A stretch of DNA of 64,000 nt, taken from contig JAEYWD010000002.1 of the NCBI GenBank assembly GCA_023429135.1, forward strand, positions 11,299-75,298, read 5' to 3'. A model generated the notes under the pieces. That model searched no databases, was not told the origin of the DNA, and was given only the letters and a program-made list of their open reading frames with translations. Each line of letters begins with the position of its first letter. The first letter of the stretch is position 1. Positions 18,255 through 26,489 of the stretch are shown here, in pieces. A program made the translations under genes and the position numbers. The stretch is from Bacteroidota bacterium (GTDB taxonomy: Bacteria; Bacteroidota; Bacteroidia; Bacteroidales; JAAUTT01).

Positions 18255-18321
18255 AATAATAACATATTCCACAACAGCAGTTCTGATAATAAATCTGTAT
18301 GCTTACATCCTTAATTTAGTT

Positions 18322-18329
18322 TATTTTTG
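18322..18329 (+). promoter_or_regulatory. Bacteroidota -7 box for the CDGSH/arcA operon
   Basis: The site reads TATTTTTG, an exact TAnnTTTG match, 22 bases before the ATG at 18351. It overlaps an alternative in-frame start at 18327 and so favours the downstream ATG. Confidence 0.45.
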
Positions 18330-18350
18330 CAATTAAAATTGATTAGCCTT

Positions 18351-18803
18351 ATGGACGAAAACAACAGGCAGTATAGCAACGGAGAAATTACAGTATTCTG
18401 GCAGCCAAAGAAATGTATTCATGCTACCATTTGTTACACTCAACTGAACGAAGTATTTAATCCCCGTAAACGTCCCTGGGTGGATATGAGCGGCTCCACA
18501 ACCGATAAAATTATCGACATTGTAAACCGTTGCCCCACCGACGCTTTAACATACCGTTATAACAAGGATCTTGAAACCGAAGCAACCGAAGGAATCAAAG
18601 ATGCTCCCAAGGTTGAAGAAAAACCTGTGATTATCCAGATTATGAAAGACGGTCCTATTGTAGTGACTGGAAAAATTCAACTTCGCGATAGTGAAGGTAA
18701 AGAATACAAAACTTACTCCATCACCTCTTTCTGCCGGTGTGGAGCGTCGAATAATATGCCCTTCTGTGATGGTACGCACCGCAAAATAGGGTTTCAGGGA
18801 TAA
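18351..18803 (+). CDS. Iron-sulfur protein: Fer4-like domain plus CDGSH domain
   Basis: This 150-residue protein joins a divergent mono-cluster 4Fe-4S domain (ITVFWQPKKCIHATICYTQL and VNRCPTDALTYR) to a CDGSH zinc-finger-like 2Fe-2S domain with the full ligand set CRCGASNNMPFCDGTH near the C-terminus. Such proteins are small electron carriers or redox sensors. The start at 18351 is chosen because the -7 box covers the earlier in-frame start. It is followed by a second CDGSH protein and then arginine deiminase on the same strand, so a common transcript is likely. Confidence 0.85.
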   Translation: MDENNRQYSNGEITVFWQPKKCIHATICYTQLNEVFNPRKRPWVDMSGSTTDKIIDIVNRCPTDALTYRYNKDLETEATEGIKDAPKVEEKPVIIQIMKDGPIVVTGKIQLRDSEGKEYKTYSITSFCRCGASNNMPFCDGTHRKIGFQG

Positions 18804-18876
18804 GAATTAGTATTGAGTACCGAATAATTAGATAAATACAGTTTGGCGATTAAAACCCGACTATAAAAAAATACAC

Positions 18877-19068
18877 GTGGAAGAAACACCTAAAAAACCA
18901 AATGCAGAGTTTACTTTTAAGCCTGGAGCATCGCTCAGAGTGAAGGGAAATTTTATTTTGAAAGATTCGGAAGGCAACATCATAGAGACTCCCGCTGAAA
19001 TAAAACTTTGCCGCTGCGGAAAATCGAAAACAATGCCTTTCTGCGACCATTCACATCGTAACCTGTAA
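18877..19068 (+). CDS. Small CDGSH iron-sulfur protein
   Basis: A 63-residue protein with a single CDGSH-type 2Fe-2S site, CRCGKSKTMPFCDHSH. The usual glycine after CD is His, but the three cysteines and the terminal histidine ligand are kept. The best start is GTG at 18877. The N-terminal beta-strand segment FKPGASLRVKGNFILKDSEGN matches the same region in the upstream protein, so the two are paralogues. The stop lies one base before arcA. Confidence 0.8.
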   Translation: MEETPKKPNAEFTFKPGASLRVKGNFILKDSEGNIIETPAEIKLCRCGKSKTMPFCDHSHRNL

Positions 19069-19069
19069 T

Positions 19070-20329
19070 ATGCAACCATCATCAGTTAAAATAAACGTTA
19101 ACTCCGAAATTGGGGAACTCGATGCTGTAATACTGCATTCGCCAGGTCCGGAAGTTGAAAACATGACACCCGAAACTGCCCAGAGAGCACTGTATAGCGA
19201 CATTCTGAACCTTAATGTGGCTTTAAGGGAATATAGTCAGTTCTATGGAGTCCTTAAAAAAGTAACAAACACCTACCAGGTTAGTAAACTTCTGGCAGAA
19301 ATTGTTCAAAACGATGAAAACCGCTCACTGCTTACGGATAAAATTATTGACATCGATCCTCATCCTGATCTGAGAGATATATTAAATTCTTTCTCGCCCG
19401 AACAGTTCACAAGACTTGTGATTGAAGGCGTGCCCATGCAAAAAAATACACTCACAGCCTTTCTTTCTAAAGAACCTTATATTTTGCCTCCGCTTCACAA
19501 TTTCTTTTATACGCGCGACTCAGCAATAGCTATCTGCAATAACGTAATTATCTCGCGTATGGCGAACAAGGTTCGGGAAAGGGAATCGCTTATTATGGAG
19601 CTAATTTTCGACATGCATCCTTTTTTCGACACTCAGACCCGAAATCCGATACGGACCGACTATTATAAAAAGAGTGCCACTATTGAGGGTGGTGATTTAA
19701 TTGTAGCCCGTCACGATATTCTGCTGGCGGGAATGGGAATTCGCACCAACTCTAAAGGAATCGACTTTCTAATAGATAAGTTCAAGGAAAAGAAAACTAC
19801 GCAGCATATTTTGGTTCAGGAACTGCCATCAAAGCCTGAGTCGTTTATTCACCTCGACATGGTTTTTACGCTGCTAAGCCAGAATGAATGCATGGTTTAC
19901 GAACCGCTGATTATGGCCCCTTCGAGCTACAGCACAGTTCATATCCACATTGATAATGGCGAGGTGAAGAAAATCAGATATGTAGAAAATCTTGTTTCGG
20001 CTTTAAAAAACCTTGGAATGGACCTGGAACCCTTATATTGCGGCGGAAGAAAAGATTCTGTTTACCAGGACCGCGAACAATGGCACAGTGGGGCGAACTT
20101 TTTTGCTTTTGCTCCTGGCAAAGTATTGGGTTACGAAAGAAACCTCTACACCATGGAGGAGCTTAACAATCATGGCTACGAAATTATAAAAGCTGTTGAT
20201 GTTTTAGAGAACCACAATCACCCGAAAAATCATAATAAATGTGTTGTAACCATTGAAGGTTCGGAATTACCCCGCGGTGGTGGTGGCACACGCTGCATGA
20301 CCATGCCTTTGAGCAGGAAAGAGGTGTAA
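19070..20329 (+). CDS. arcA: Arginine deiminase
   Basis: A 419-residue guanidino-group hydrolase that turns arginine into citrulline and ammonia. Its motifs are those of true arginine deiminases: the N-terminal IGELDAVILHSPGPEVENMTP, FTRD-type YTRDSAI, IEGGDL, the catalytic histidine in FIHLDMVFT (His261) and the nucleophile Cys409 in GGGGTRCMTMP. It is tightly linked to two CDGSH proteins (one base from the second). Carbamate kinase, another enzyme of the pathway, lies at 38.6 kb, and no ornithine carbamoyltransferase is in the window. Confidence 0.95.
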   Translation: MQPSSVKINVNSEIGELDAVILHSPGPEVENMTPETAQRALYSDILNLNVALREYSQFYGVLKKVTNTYQVSKLLAEIVQNDENRSLLTDKIIDIDPHPDLRDILNSFSPEQFTRLVIEGVPMQKNTLTAFLSKEPYILPPLHNFFYTRDSAIAICNNVIISRMANKVRERESLIMELIFDMHPFFDTQTRNPIRTDYYKKSATIEGGDLIVARHDILLAGMGIRTNSKGIDFLIDKFKEKKTTQHILVQELPSKPESFIHLDMVFTLLSQNECMVYEPLIMAPSSYSTVHIHIDNGEVKKIRYVENLVSALKNLGMDLEPLYCGGRKDSVYQDREQWHSGANFFAFAPGKVLGYERNLYTMEELNNHGYEIIKAVDVLENHNHPKNHNKCVVTIEGSELPRGGGGTRCMTMPLSRKEV

Positions 20330-20334
20330 TTGGG

Positions 20335-20392
20335 TTGCGGGTTACGAGTTGCGAGTTTGTTTACCCCCAACCCCCTGAAAGGGGGCTATAAC
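20335..20392. repeat. Short intergenic repeats: GGGTTGCGGGTT/CGAGTTGCGAG and CCCCC-hairpin
   Basis: After arcA come the direct units GGGTTGCGGGTTACGAGTT and GCGAG, then CCCCCAACCCCCTGAAAGGGGG with a five-base C/G hairpin at 20371-20385. Both resemble intergenic elements scattered in Bacteroidota genomes. The hairpin lies between convergent genes. Confidence 0.5.
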
Positions 20393-20573
20393 AGCCGATA
20401 GAGAAATTTAGCTGTGTCACAATGTACTGCCCATCGGACTTTGTACCATCGACTATCGACTTGTATTCAACTTGTATTTGTATCACCCTGTATTGGCTAT
20501 CGACCAGAGACTATAGACTATCGACTTGTATCATCTGTATTGGCTATCGACTATGGACCATCGACTATCGACC
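20393..20573. repeat. TATCGAC-type dispersed intergenic repeat, copy C
   Basis: It carries two copies of CTGTATTGGCTATCGAC and several of CCATCGACTATCGAC and GACTATAGACTATCGAC. It lies between the convergent arcA and type B sorting-domain genes, so no promoter is needed here. Confidence 0.7.
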
Positions 20574-20582
20574 TCCTTAGGT

Positions 20583-21572
20583 CTACCTAATAATAGTTAC
20601 GTTACCCACAATTGGATCTGATCCGTTTTTAAGATCGAGGATGTAATGATATGCATCCATTGGTAATGGGCGACCGCCCGATTTGCCATCCCATCCGTTT
20701 ACAGGGAAAATATTGCTCTTGAATACCAGTCGGCCCCAACGGTCGTAAATATCAATGCTGGCATTCGGATAGTATTCGAGCCAGGTTATTCTCCAGGTAT
20801 CGTTATCGTTGTCGCCGTTTGGTGTAAAAGCATTAGGAATTTTGAGGTCAGTACATAATGCAATCTGAATACTGTCGCGGGTTACACAACCTTTATCGGA
20901 AGTAACATCCACCCAAAAGGCTTTATTACCTGCACCAATCTGAATGGATTGACCAATATCGCCGGTACTCCAGTTATATTTGGCACCATCGAAACCGGCA
21001 TCTAGTACGAGTGTTTGTTCAGGACAAAGTGAGGTATCGTTACCCAGGCTTACCACAAGCTTAGGATTCACAACCAAAGTGGCGCTGTCGCGGCCTTTAC
21101 AGCCGTTGGAATCGGTAATGTCGAGCCAGTATGTTCCGGCGGTACCTGTAACAATTTTTTGAGTGGTTTCACCGGTACTCCATTTATACAATGCAAAAAT
21201 AGTATTAGGAACAAAGGTGAACGAATCGCCCTCACAAATTTCAGCTATGTTTCCAATATCGACATTTGCTGCTGTTACCATAACATTTGCCAGTACAGGA
21301 GCTGCAATACAATTATTTTTTGTATACTCGGTAACCCGGATGGTTTTAATACCAGTGCTTAAACCCCATTCAACATCGATGGAGTCGTTATAATTCTGGA
21401 TAATTGTTCCGCCTGTAACTTCCCAGTTGAAAGTTGATAAAGGAGTACCACTAACGCCATATCTAACGCGGCTCCCGCCACAAGCTGAAGGCAGATTCTG
21501 CCCTGAACTCATGGCGGCAACCAAGGTTAGAAAAGTGAATATTAGTGAAATATGTTTGAATTTAGCCTTCAT
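20583..21572 (-). CDS. T9SS type B sorting-domain surface protein (gliding-associated C-terminal domain)
   Basis: The 329-residue product starts with a signal peptide (KAKFKHISLIFTFLTLVAA), has two or three Ig-like modules with repeats such as YKWSTGETTQKIV and YNWSTGDIGQSIQ, and ends in a CHU_C-type domain (IPNAFTPNGDNDNDTWRI ... YDRWGRLVFKS ... NGWDGKSGGRPLP). That domain directs export by T9SS. Type B cargo usually needs a cognate PorP/SprF, which is encoded 2.1 kb upstream in the same orientation. The ATG at 21572 is chosen because it begins the signal peptide; the longer frame adds a non-signal leader. A terminator-like hairpin separates it from the preceding gene. Confidence 0.88.
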   Translation of the reverse strand: MKAKFKHISLIFTFLTLVAAMSSGQNLPSACGGSRVRYGVSGTPLSTFNWEVTGGTIIQNYNDSIDVEWGLSTGIKTIRVTEYTKNNCIAAPVLANVMVTAANVDIGNIAEICEGDSFTFVPNTIFALYKWSTGETTQKIVTGTAGTYWLDITDSNGCKGRDSATLVVNPKLVVSLGNDTSLCPEQTLVLDAGFDGAKYNWSTGDIGQSIQIGAGNKAFWVDVTSDKGCVTRDSIQIALCTDLKIPNAFTPNGDNDNDTWRITWLEYYPNASIDIYDRWGRLVFKSNIFPVNGWDGKSGGRPLPMDAYHYILDLKNGSDPIVGNVTIIR

Positions 21573-21724
21573 CTTTACTTTCAAAATCTGGAAAACGACG
21601 TCCAATTTAAAACTTCTGATGTTAAAATTTCTTTGTATTTTATTTACCCTCTTTGCTGCCTCCAGCACCTGTTCCTTAATTGGTGCTACATGGAGACACT
21701 TCCGAGAGCACTTGAGAGTTTTAG

Positions 21725-21758
21725 ATTAAACATCTCTCCCGAAGGAGAGATGTTTAAT
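21725..21758 (-). terminator. Terminator-like hairpin with a UUCG loop between surface-cluster genes
   Basis: A perfect 15-base stem (ATTAAACATCTCTCC with its complement) closes on four bases. Read on the minus strand the loop is TTCG closed by C-G, the very stable tetraloop. It lies 25 bases after the stop of the 290-residue gene and about 150 bases before the start of the type B gene. The tail is AT-rich but lacks a long T run. Confidence 0.6.
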
Positions 21759-21783
21759 ATTATTGCTAACAATTCAACTCAGA

Positions 21784-22656
21784 CTATAAGTTTGTGATGT
21801 GCTGAATTGGTTGAGTTGTAGGAGTTGGGTAAGAGTAGAATGTATAATCAGCAGGCATTGCTGATGCAACAGCATTTCTGGCTGCGTCTGTTTGTCCCAA
21901 ACCACCAAACGATTTTTCAGTTACTTTATCCCGAATATTCACAATCTGTATCCTGTAAGCACCAGCTCCATTGGCAAGTGTATAGCTAAGATTTGGTGTG
22001 GTTACAGCTACATCGTATCCTGAATTGGTGAATACTTGTTCAAGCGGAGTCGCTCCATTCACCTTGGTCTCAGCAGCAGTTAATGAGGTATAGTATACAT
22101 CGTAATATACTGTTATGGATTGTGAACCTTTTAGAGTCAAAGGAAGACTTACGCTGGCAACATTACAACCACTTGGATTTGTAATAGTACCCCAGGCTAC
22201 TGTAGGCCATGGAAGAACCTTTACAGGTAGGGTTTCTGCTGCTCCAGAACATCCGGCTGCATTAGTTGCTGTTATTATACTTTTTTCAGTCACCGAAACA
22301 GTTTGGTCGCCTAAAGCGGTCCACCTGATGTTTATCTGATTATCGGTATAGAATCCTGCATTTCCTGTAACATCAACCAAGGCGTTGCCATTTCTTTTGT
22401 AAAGTTCGCCACCTGCAGTTACTGTCCAACCGTAGGCTGAAAAAATCTGAGATGACAGATTTCCCCAATCAGTAGAAGGAACTTGGTATGGCATTACGCT
22501 ATTGATAGTTACATATTCAGGACTTTCTCCAGCATCGGTTTTAACAGCAGAAGCTGTTCCAGATGAAGTTAAGGCAACCTGAGCATTCATCCCCACAACT
22601 GCAACTAATAATATGATTATTGTTGCTAACATTCTTAATTTTATTAAACTTTTCAT
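21784..22656 (-). CDS. Secreted protein of the PorP/SprF cluster (paralogue 1)
   Basis: A 290-residue exported protein with a signal peptide (MKSLIKLRMLATIIILLVAV, cleavage after NAQ). It has repeated beta-rich stretches with WTVTAGG, VSVTEKSIITATNAAGCSG and GSQSITVYYDVYYT. Its C-terminal part (GAYRIQIVNIRDKVTEKSF) and tail (PTTQPIQHITNL) match its neighbour's WGTYTLTVNQISDKISRKD and KTGSIYHLPNN, so they are paralogues. I do not recognise the family. Position suggests a cell-surface complex with PorP/SprF and the type B protein. Confidence 0.7.
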   Translation of the reverse strand: MKSLIKLRMLATIIILLVAVVGMNAQVALTSSGTASAVKTDAGESPEYVTINSVMPYQVPSTDWGNLSSQIFSAYGWTVTAGGELYKRNGNALVDVTGNAGFYTDNQINIRWTALGDQTVSVTEKSIITATNAAGCSGAAETLPVKVLPWPTVAWGTITNPSGCNVASVSLPLTLKGSQSITVYYDVYYTSLTAAETKVNGATPLEQVFTNSGYDVAVTTPNLSYTLANGAGAYRIQIVNIRDKVTEKSFGGLGQTDAARNAVASAMPADYTFYSYPTPTTQPIQHITNL

Positions 22657-22706
22657 ATTTGTTAATTTAAATTGTACTTTTTAATTTTCGTATAGATTGA
22701 ATCATC

Positions 22707-23648
22707 CTAATTATTTGGCAGATGATAGATACTACCTGTCTTAGCAGTCTTAAGAACAGAATAAGTGGCTGTTAAAGCCGTGCCTCCGTTAACATTAAAG
22801 AATCCGCCCGCTGCATTTAAATCTTTGCGTGAAATTTTATCTGAAATTTGGTTTACAGTTAATGTGTAAGTTCCCCAGCTATCCAGGTCGGAAAAAGTAC
22901 CTCCGGATGCTGTTGTAATATCGGCATTCGAAATATTGCCGCTGGCATCAACATTCAAAATACTTCCTGCCGGTACAATTGTGGTTGTTGTACCTGTTGT
23001 AAAGCTTGTAAAAGAGAGACTGGCCTTTACCCTAACTCCCTTTGCCCCTGGTATAGCGGCATCTATCGTCGAAGTGACATTAAAAGTTGGTAATGCAACA
23101 TTAAGTGAGCCATTTGTACCATCGATACAAATAGAAGTAAGAGGAGCGGTACCATCTGTTACTGCTAAAGCAGAAGCATTTGGCTGTGCAATAACACGAA
23201 TATTAATGTCAGATCCGGTTGGATCGGGACATGCGCCACTTCCCTGTTCCTTCACGTTAACAATACCAGTTGCTCCAGCGGTACCGGTAACATCCAGATT
23301 AACATAGTGACCCGTAATGGAAGGAGCCGCATTTAATGTCCCGATAGCGGCAGGTACCGTCCAGGTCCAGTCAGAGCTAATCCCGGTGGTATTAGTAGCA
23401 TTGCCACCAGCAGACCAGCCGGGGTTAAGCGTTGCATCAGGAATTACCAAATAAGGAACCTTGGTTCCGGTGGTAACAAGATCAGGATCTTCAGTTGCAA
23501 CATCAGTACCAGGACTGGAGACATTGCGCAGGTTAAGATAAAGTTCTCCAACTGGAGTTGTAACTGAATTTTGTGCTAACACTGTGGCGATGCTTACAAC
23601 CACTAGAGCCAGCGTCAGAGTCATTCTTAGTTTTGTAAGACTTTTCAT
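22707..23648 (-). CDS. Secreted protein of the PorP/SprF cluster (paralogue 2)
   Basis: A 313-residue exported protein with a signal peptide (MKSLTKLRMTLTLALVVVSI) nearly identical in its first residues to that of the next gene. Long Thr/Ser/Val-rich beta segments follow (VNLDVTGTAGATGIVNVKEQ, SLSFTSFTTGTTTTIVPAG). Two cysteines occur in the middle (ACPDPTGSD and SICIDG). It ends TGSIYHLPNN. It shares a C-terminal half with the 290-residue neighbour. It lies 43 bases after the PorP/SprF gene and 50 bases before its paralogue, so the three are probably one transcript. Function is unknown. Confidence 0.7.
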   Translation of the reverse strand: MKSLTKLRMTLTLALVVVSIATVLAQNSVTTPVGELYLNLRNVSSPGTDVATEDPDLVTTGTKVPYLVIPDATLNPGWSAGGNATNTTGISSDWTWTVPAAIGTLNAAPSITGHYVNLDVTGTAGATGIVNVKEQGSGACPDPTGSDINIRVIAQPNASALAVTDGTAPLTSICIDGTNGSLNVALPTFNVTSTIDAAIPGAKGVRVKASLSFTSFTTGTTTTIVPAGSILNVDASGNISNADITTASGGTFSDLDSWGTYTLTVNQISDKISRKDLNAAGGFFNVNGGTALTATYSVLKTAKTGSIYHLPNN

Positions 23649-23691
23649 TTTTGACTAGTTTTTGGTTTATTATTAAAGTTACTGATTATTT

Positions 23692-24669
23692 TTAATATCT
23701 GTTTATCCACTTATATCTCCTTGCATTATCTCCGAACTTCATTGCTGCCATCATCTCAAACGATCCGTAGTTGTGCTTACGTAGCCCGTTAAGATTATAG
23801 TCGTAGGCAACTCCAACAGTCACCTTTTCAATGGTTACACCACCTAACAGAATAATTGCGCCCCCGGTACGCATCGATAAACCTGCATAATAGGAATCGT
23901 TGAAATACATTTTGGCCGACACATCCACCTGAGGTACCAGTTGATTCGTTACTTTCAGATACATGGATGGTACAACCGACATTCGTTTGTTAATATCGAA
24001 ATTGTATCCTGCAGTCAGAGAATATTGACGATAGGACCGGAATTGACTTGAATTATCGTTCGAAAGCTGAAGCGACGACTGTAGTAACTGGGCGGTTGCA
24101 AAACCAACATAATATTCACGTGTTGTGTAATATGCTCCGAAACTGAAATCGGGAATGTACATCTTCAGATCACTGTTATTTACAAGTGCGTCGTTGGGAT
24201 TTTCAAGTTCGAGCCTGCTGCGGTTAATCGAATACTGGTAAATATTCGCCGAAAGTCCGAATGATAACTGATCGGAGCGCATTTTAATATGGTAAGCATA
24301 AGTAAATTGCGCGCCGGTACGGTCGATCAAACCATTCCTGTCGTTATAAAGGTAACCTCCTACTCCAATCCTTCCACTCCGGGTCCGACTCATAAACCTT
24401 CTCCAAACTGACTTATTTCTTGAAATATGGCTTTTCTTTAAAATACGCGACTGAAATGCTACGATATGCGTCTGGGGGGCATCTTTCATTCCTAACCATT
24501 GCTCGCGAGCAGTGAGGGTGACCGCAGTGTAACCATCCAGCCCTGCTACAGAAGGATTTACAAGAAACCCGTTGAACATATACTGACTAAAAAGAGGTAA
24601 CTGCTGAGCCTTTACCGAAAGACTCATCATCGCGATGATGATTGGAACAATTACTTTAGTTTTTGTCAT
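23692..24669 (-). CDS. PorP/SprF family type IX secretion system membrane protein
   Basis: A 325-residue outer-membrane beta-barrel protein with a signal peptide (about 1-21, ending VKAQ) and the family hallmark QQLPLFSQYMFNGFLVNPSVAG right after it, then TLTAREQWLGMKDAPQTH. PorP/SprF proteins help surface display or attachment of type B T9SS cargo. Here it heads a same-strand cluster with two secreted paralogues and one type B protein, so a dedicated surface structure is likely. Confidence 0.93.
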   Translation of the reverse strand: MTKTKVIVPIIIAMMSLSVKAQQLPLFSQYMFNGFLVNPSVAGLDGYTAVTLTAREQWLGMKDAPQTHIVAFQSRILKKSHISRNKSVWRRFMSRTRSGRIGVGGYLYNDRNGLIDRTGAQFTYAYHIKMRSDQLSFGLSANIYQYSINRSRLELENPNDALVNNSDLKMYIPDFSFGAYYTTREYYVGFATAQLLQSSLQLSNDNSSQFRSYRQYSLTAGYNFDINKRMSVVPSMYLKVTNQLVPQVDVSAKMYFNDSYYAGLSMRTGGAIILLGGVTIEKVTVGVAYDYNLNGLRKHNYGSFEMMAAMKFGDNARRYKWINRY

Positions 24670-25096
24670 TTTTACACTTTTTGAATACTGTTACGGAGAT
24701 GTACATACAAGGTTACACCAACACAGTAAAATACTGACGAAAGCATTGATTTTGGAGATAAAAATACTTTATCTGACAATTAAAGGTAGTCCTTAGAAAA
24801 CTGGGATAAACCAAGGTCATCTCCATAAAAAAACTGTGTGCTTTTTAGGATAAATATAAAGCTTTGACTAATGGTAGATTAGATATGACCAAGAGTACGT
24901 TATTTTGGATTAAATACCATAAAGCAAAGATAAACTGCCATTTAGTACAGAGTAAAACGTCGTTACCAAAGTGTTTATTTACTAATATATTACAAAGATT
25001 ACGGGAATTAACTTTTGGCAAAGTAAATAGTATAGAAAAATAAAAAAAACAAACATATTGATATACAGTATAATGAAAAGAAACAAAATCAGACCT
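24670..25096. other. Non-coding AT-rich region upstream of the PorP/SprF cluster
   Basis: About 430 AT-rich bases without a convincing ORF, hairpin or repeat. It should hold the promoter and a long leader for the minus-strand PorP/SprF cluster. Confidence 0.5.
24925..24932 (-). promoter_or_regulatory. Possible -7 box for the PorP/SprF cluster
   Basis: On the minus strand it reads TATCTTTG, an exact TAnnTTTG match, but without a well-spaced TTTG upstream. It would give a leader of about 250 bases. Confidence 0.3.
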
Positions 25097-25585
25097 TTAT
25101 TTCCTTTTATTTTCTTTCAGATGACATTTGATTAAATTCACTACATATTTATCAATAGGAAAAGAAACATCATTCTCCATAAGGTCGGCAACTCTTTTCC
25201 AGCGGAAAGAAATACTGCCGTTTTCGTTGGTTGTAAAATTAAAGGGTTCGGTGGCAATAGGAAACTTAATGGGTTCGATAAACCTTGCACAGTAATATAT
25301 GCTTATCAATTGAGACTTATCGTGAAAAAGTGACGCCTGAAAGAAATCGGTTGTATAAAAGTGATGGATAATCTCAATGTCCTGACCAAACTCCTCAATG
25401 GCTTCGCGCTTGAGACATTCAACTGTACCTTCGCCAAACTCAAGGCCTCCTCCAGGGAATTTAGTCATAAAAGTGTTATTGTAAAATTCATCGCTCAGCA
25501 ATACCTCATCTCTATCATTGATAATGATGGCATATACCCGGATAATGTACCTCCAGTCCTGCGGATCGGCAACCAGATTACTCAT
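25097..25585 (-). CDS. NUDIX hydrolase
   Basis: This 162-residue protein carries a Nudix box, GGGLEFGEGTVECLKREAIEEFGQD, at about residues 44-68, with the metal-binding REAIEE core. Such enzymes cleave nucleoside diphosphates linked to another group; the substrate cannot be told. The ATG at 25585 overlaps the miaA stop by eight bases (ATGAGTAA) and is preferred over an upstream ATG that would give a 41-base overlap. It is the last gene of a pheT-miaA-nudix operon. Confidence 0.85.
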   Translation of the reverse strand: MSNLVADPQDWRYIIRVYAIIINDRDEVLLSDEFYNNTFMTKFPGGGLEFGEGTVECLKREAIEEFGQDIEIIHHFYTTDFFQASLFHDKSQLISIYYCARFIEPIKFPIATEPFNFTTNENGSISFRWKRVADLMENDVSFPIDKYVVNLIKCHLKENKRK

Positions 25586-26483
25586 GTAGTATCGCTTTAA
25601 GAAATTCAGTAATTTCACCCGTTTGAGATGGAGAAAACCATACCATATCTTTGTACCGCTTAAACCAGGTTAACTGCCGTTTGGCATAATTGCGGGTATT
25701 TCTCTTTATAAGCTCTTTTGCTTCTTCCAGGCTTATATTCCCGTCGAAATGCTGAAAGATCTCTTTATATCCAACCGTGTTCAGTGAATTCAAATTTCGG
25801 TAAGAATAAAGCGATTGCGCTTCTTCCACCAGGCCTTGTTCAAACATCTGATCTACCCTCAGGTTTATCTGGCTGAAAAGTTCTTCCCGCTCCTTATTTA
25901 ATCCTATTTTGATAATTCTGAAGTCTCTCTCGCGGCTGGTTGCTGTTAAAAGGGAAGAATAGGGTTTGCCGGTCATTAAGCTAATTTCAATGGCTTTTAA
26001 CAACCGGTTGGGATTTTTCAGATCGACACGCTGGTAATATTCGGGATCGAGCATTTTTAATTTCATCCGGAGGAACTCAATGCCCTGCTGGTGATATTGC
26101 TTTTGAAGTTCCTGCCGCAAATCCTGGTCTACGGTGGGCAGATCGTCGATACCATGAAAAACGGAATCGATATATAAAGTTGAGCCTCCCACCATAAATA
26201 CCACAGGTTTTTTAGGGAAAAGCTCTTTAAGCAAAGTAAGCACATCCTGTTCGAACATGCTTACATTATAATAATCGTTTAACGAAAGATTTCCTATGAA
26301 ATAATGCTTTACCCTGTTAAGCTGACCGGTTGAAGGTAAAGCAGTACCCACCTTCAGCTCCCCAAACATCTGCCGGGAGTCGGCCGAAATAATTTCGGAA
26401 CCAAAATGTTCGGCAAGCTGAACCCCTGTTTCGGTCTTCCCAACTGCTGTAGGACCAACAATAGCTACTAGTGTAGGGCGCAT
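25578..26483 (-). CDS. miaA: tRNA dimethylallyltransferase
   Basis: A 301-residue enzyme that adds the dimethylallyl group to A37 of tRNAs reading UNN codons. It has the P-loop GPTAVGKT at 10-17, SADSRQMF, the PKKPVVFMVGGSTLYIDSV segment and the C-terminal NTRNYAKRQLTWFKR tRNA-binding motif. It begins six bases after pheT, so both tRNA-related genes are expressed together. Confidence 0.96.
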   Translation of the reverse strand: MRPTLVAIVGPTAVGKTETGVQLAEHFGSEIISADSRQMFGELKVGTALPSTGQLNRVKHYFIGNLSLNDYYNVSMFEQDVLTLLKELFPKKPVVFMVGGSTLYIDSVFHGIDDLPTVDQDLRQELQKQYHQQGIEFLRMKLKMLDPEYYQRVDLKNPNRLLKAIEISLMTGKPYSSLLTATSRERDFRIIKIGLNKEREELFSQINLRVDQMFEQGLVEEAQSLYSYRNLNSLNTVGYKEIFQHFDGNISLEEAKELIKRNTRNYAKRQLTWFKRYKDMVWFSPSQTGEITEFLKAILHE

Positions 26484-26489
26484 CGGCTC

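Noticed and set aside
18072..20573. Repeats that resemble a CRISPR array
   Set aside because: The units are short, degenerate and irregularly spaced with no unique spacers of even length; they are low-complexity intergenic repeats.
21573..21668. 32-codon N-terminal extension of the type B T9SS protein
   Set aside because: It precedes a normal signal peptide that starts at the ATG at 21572; the extension has no signal features.
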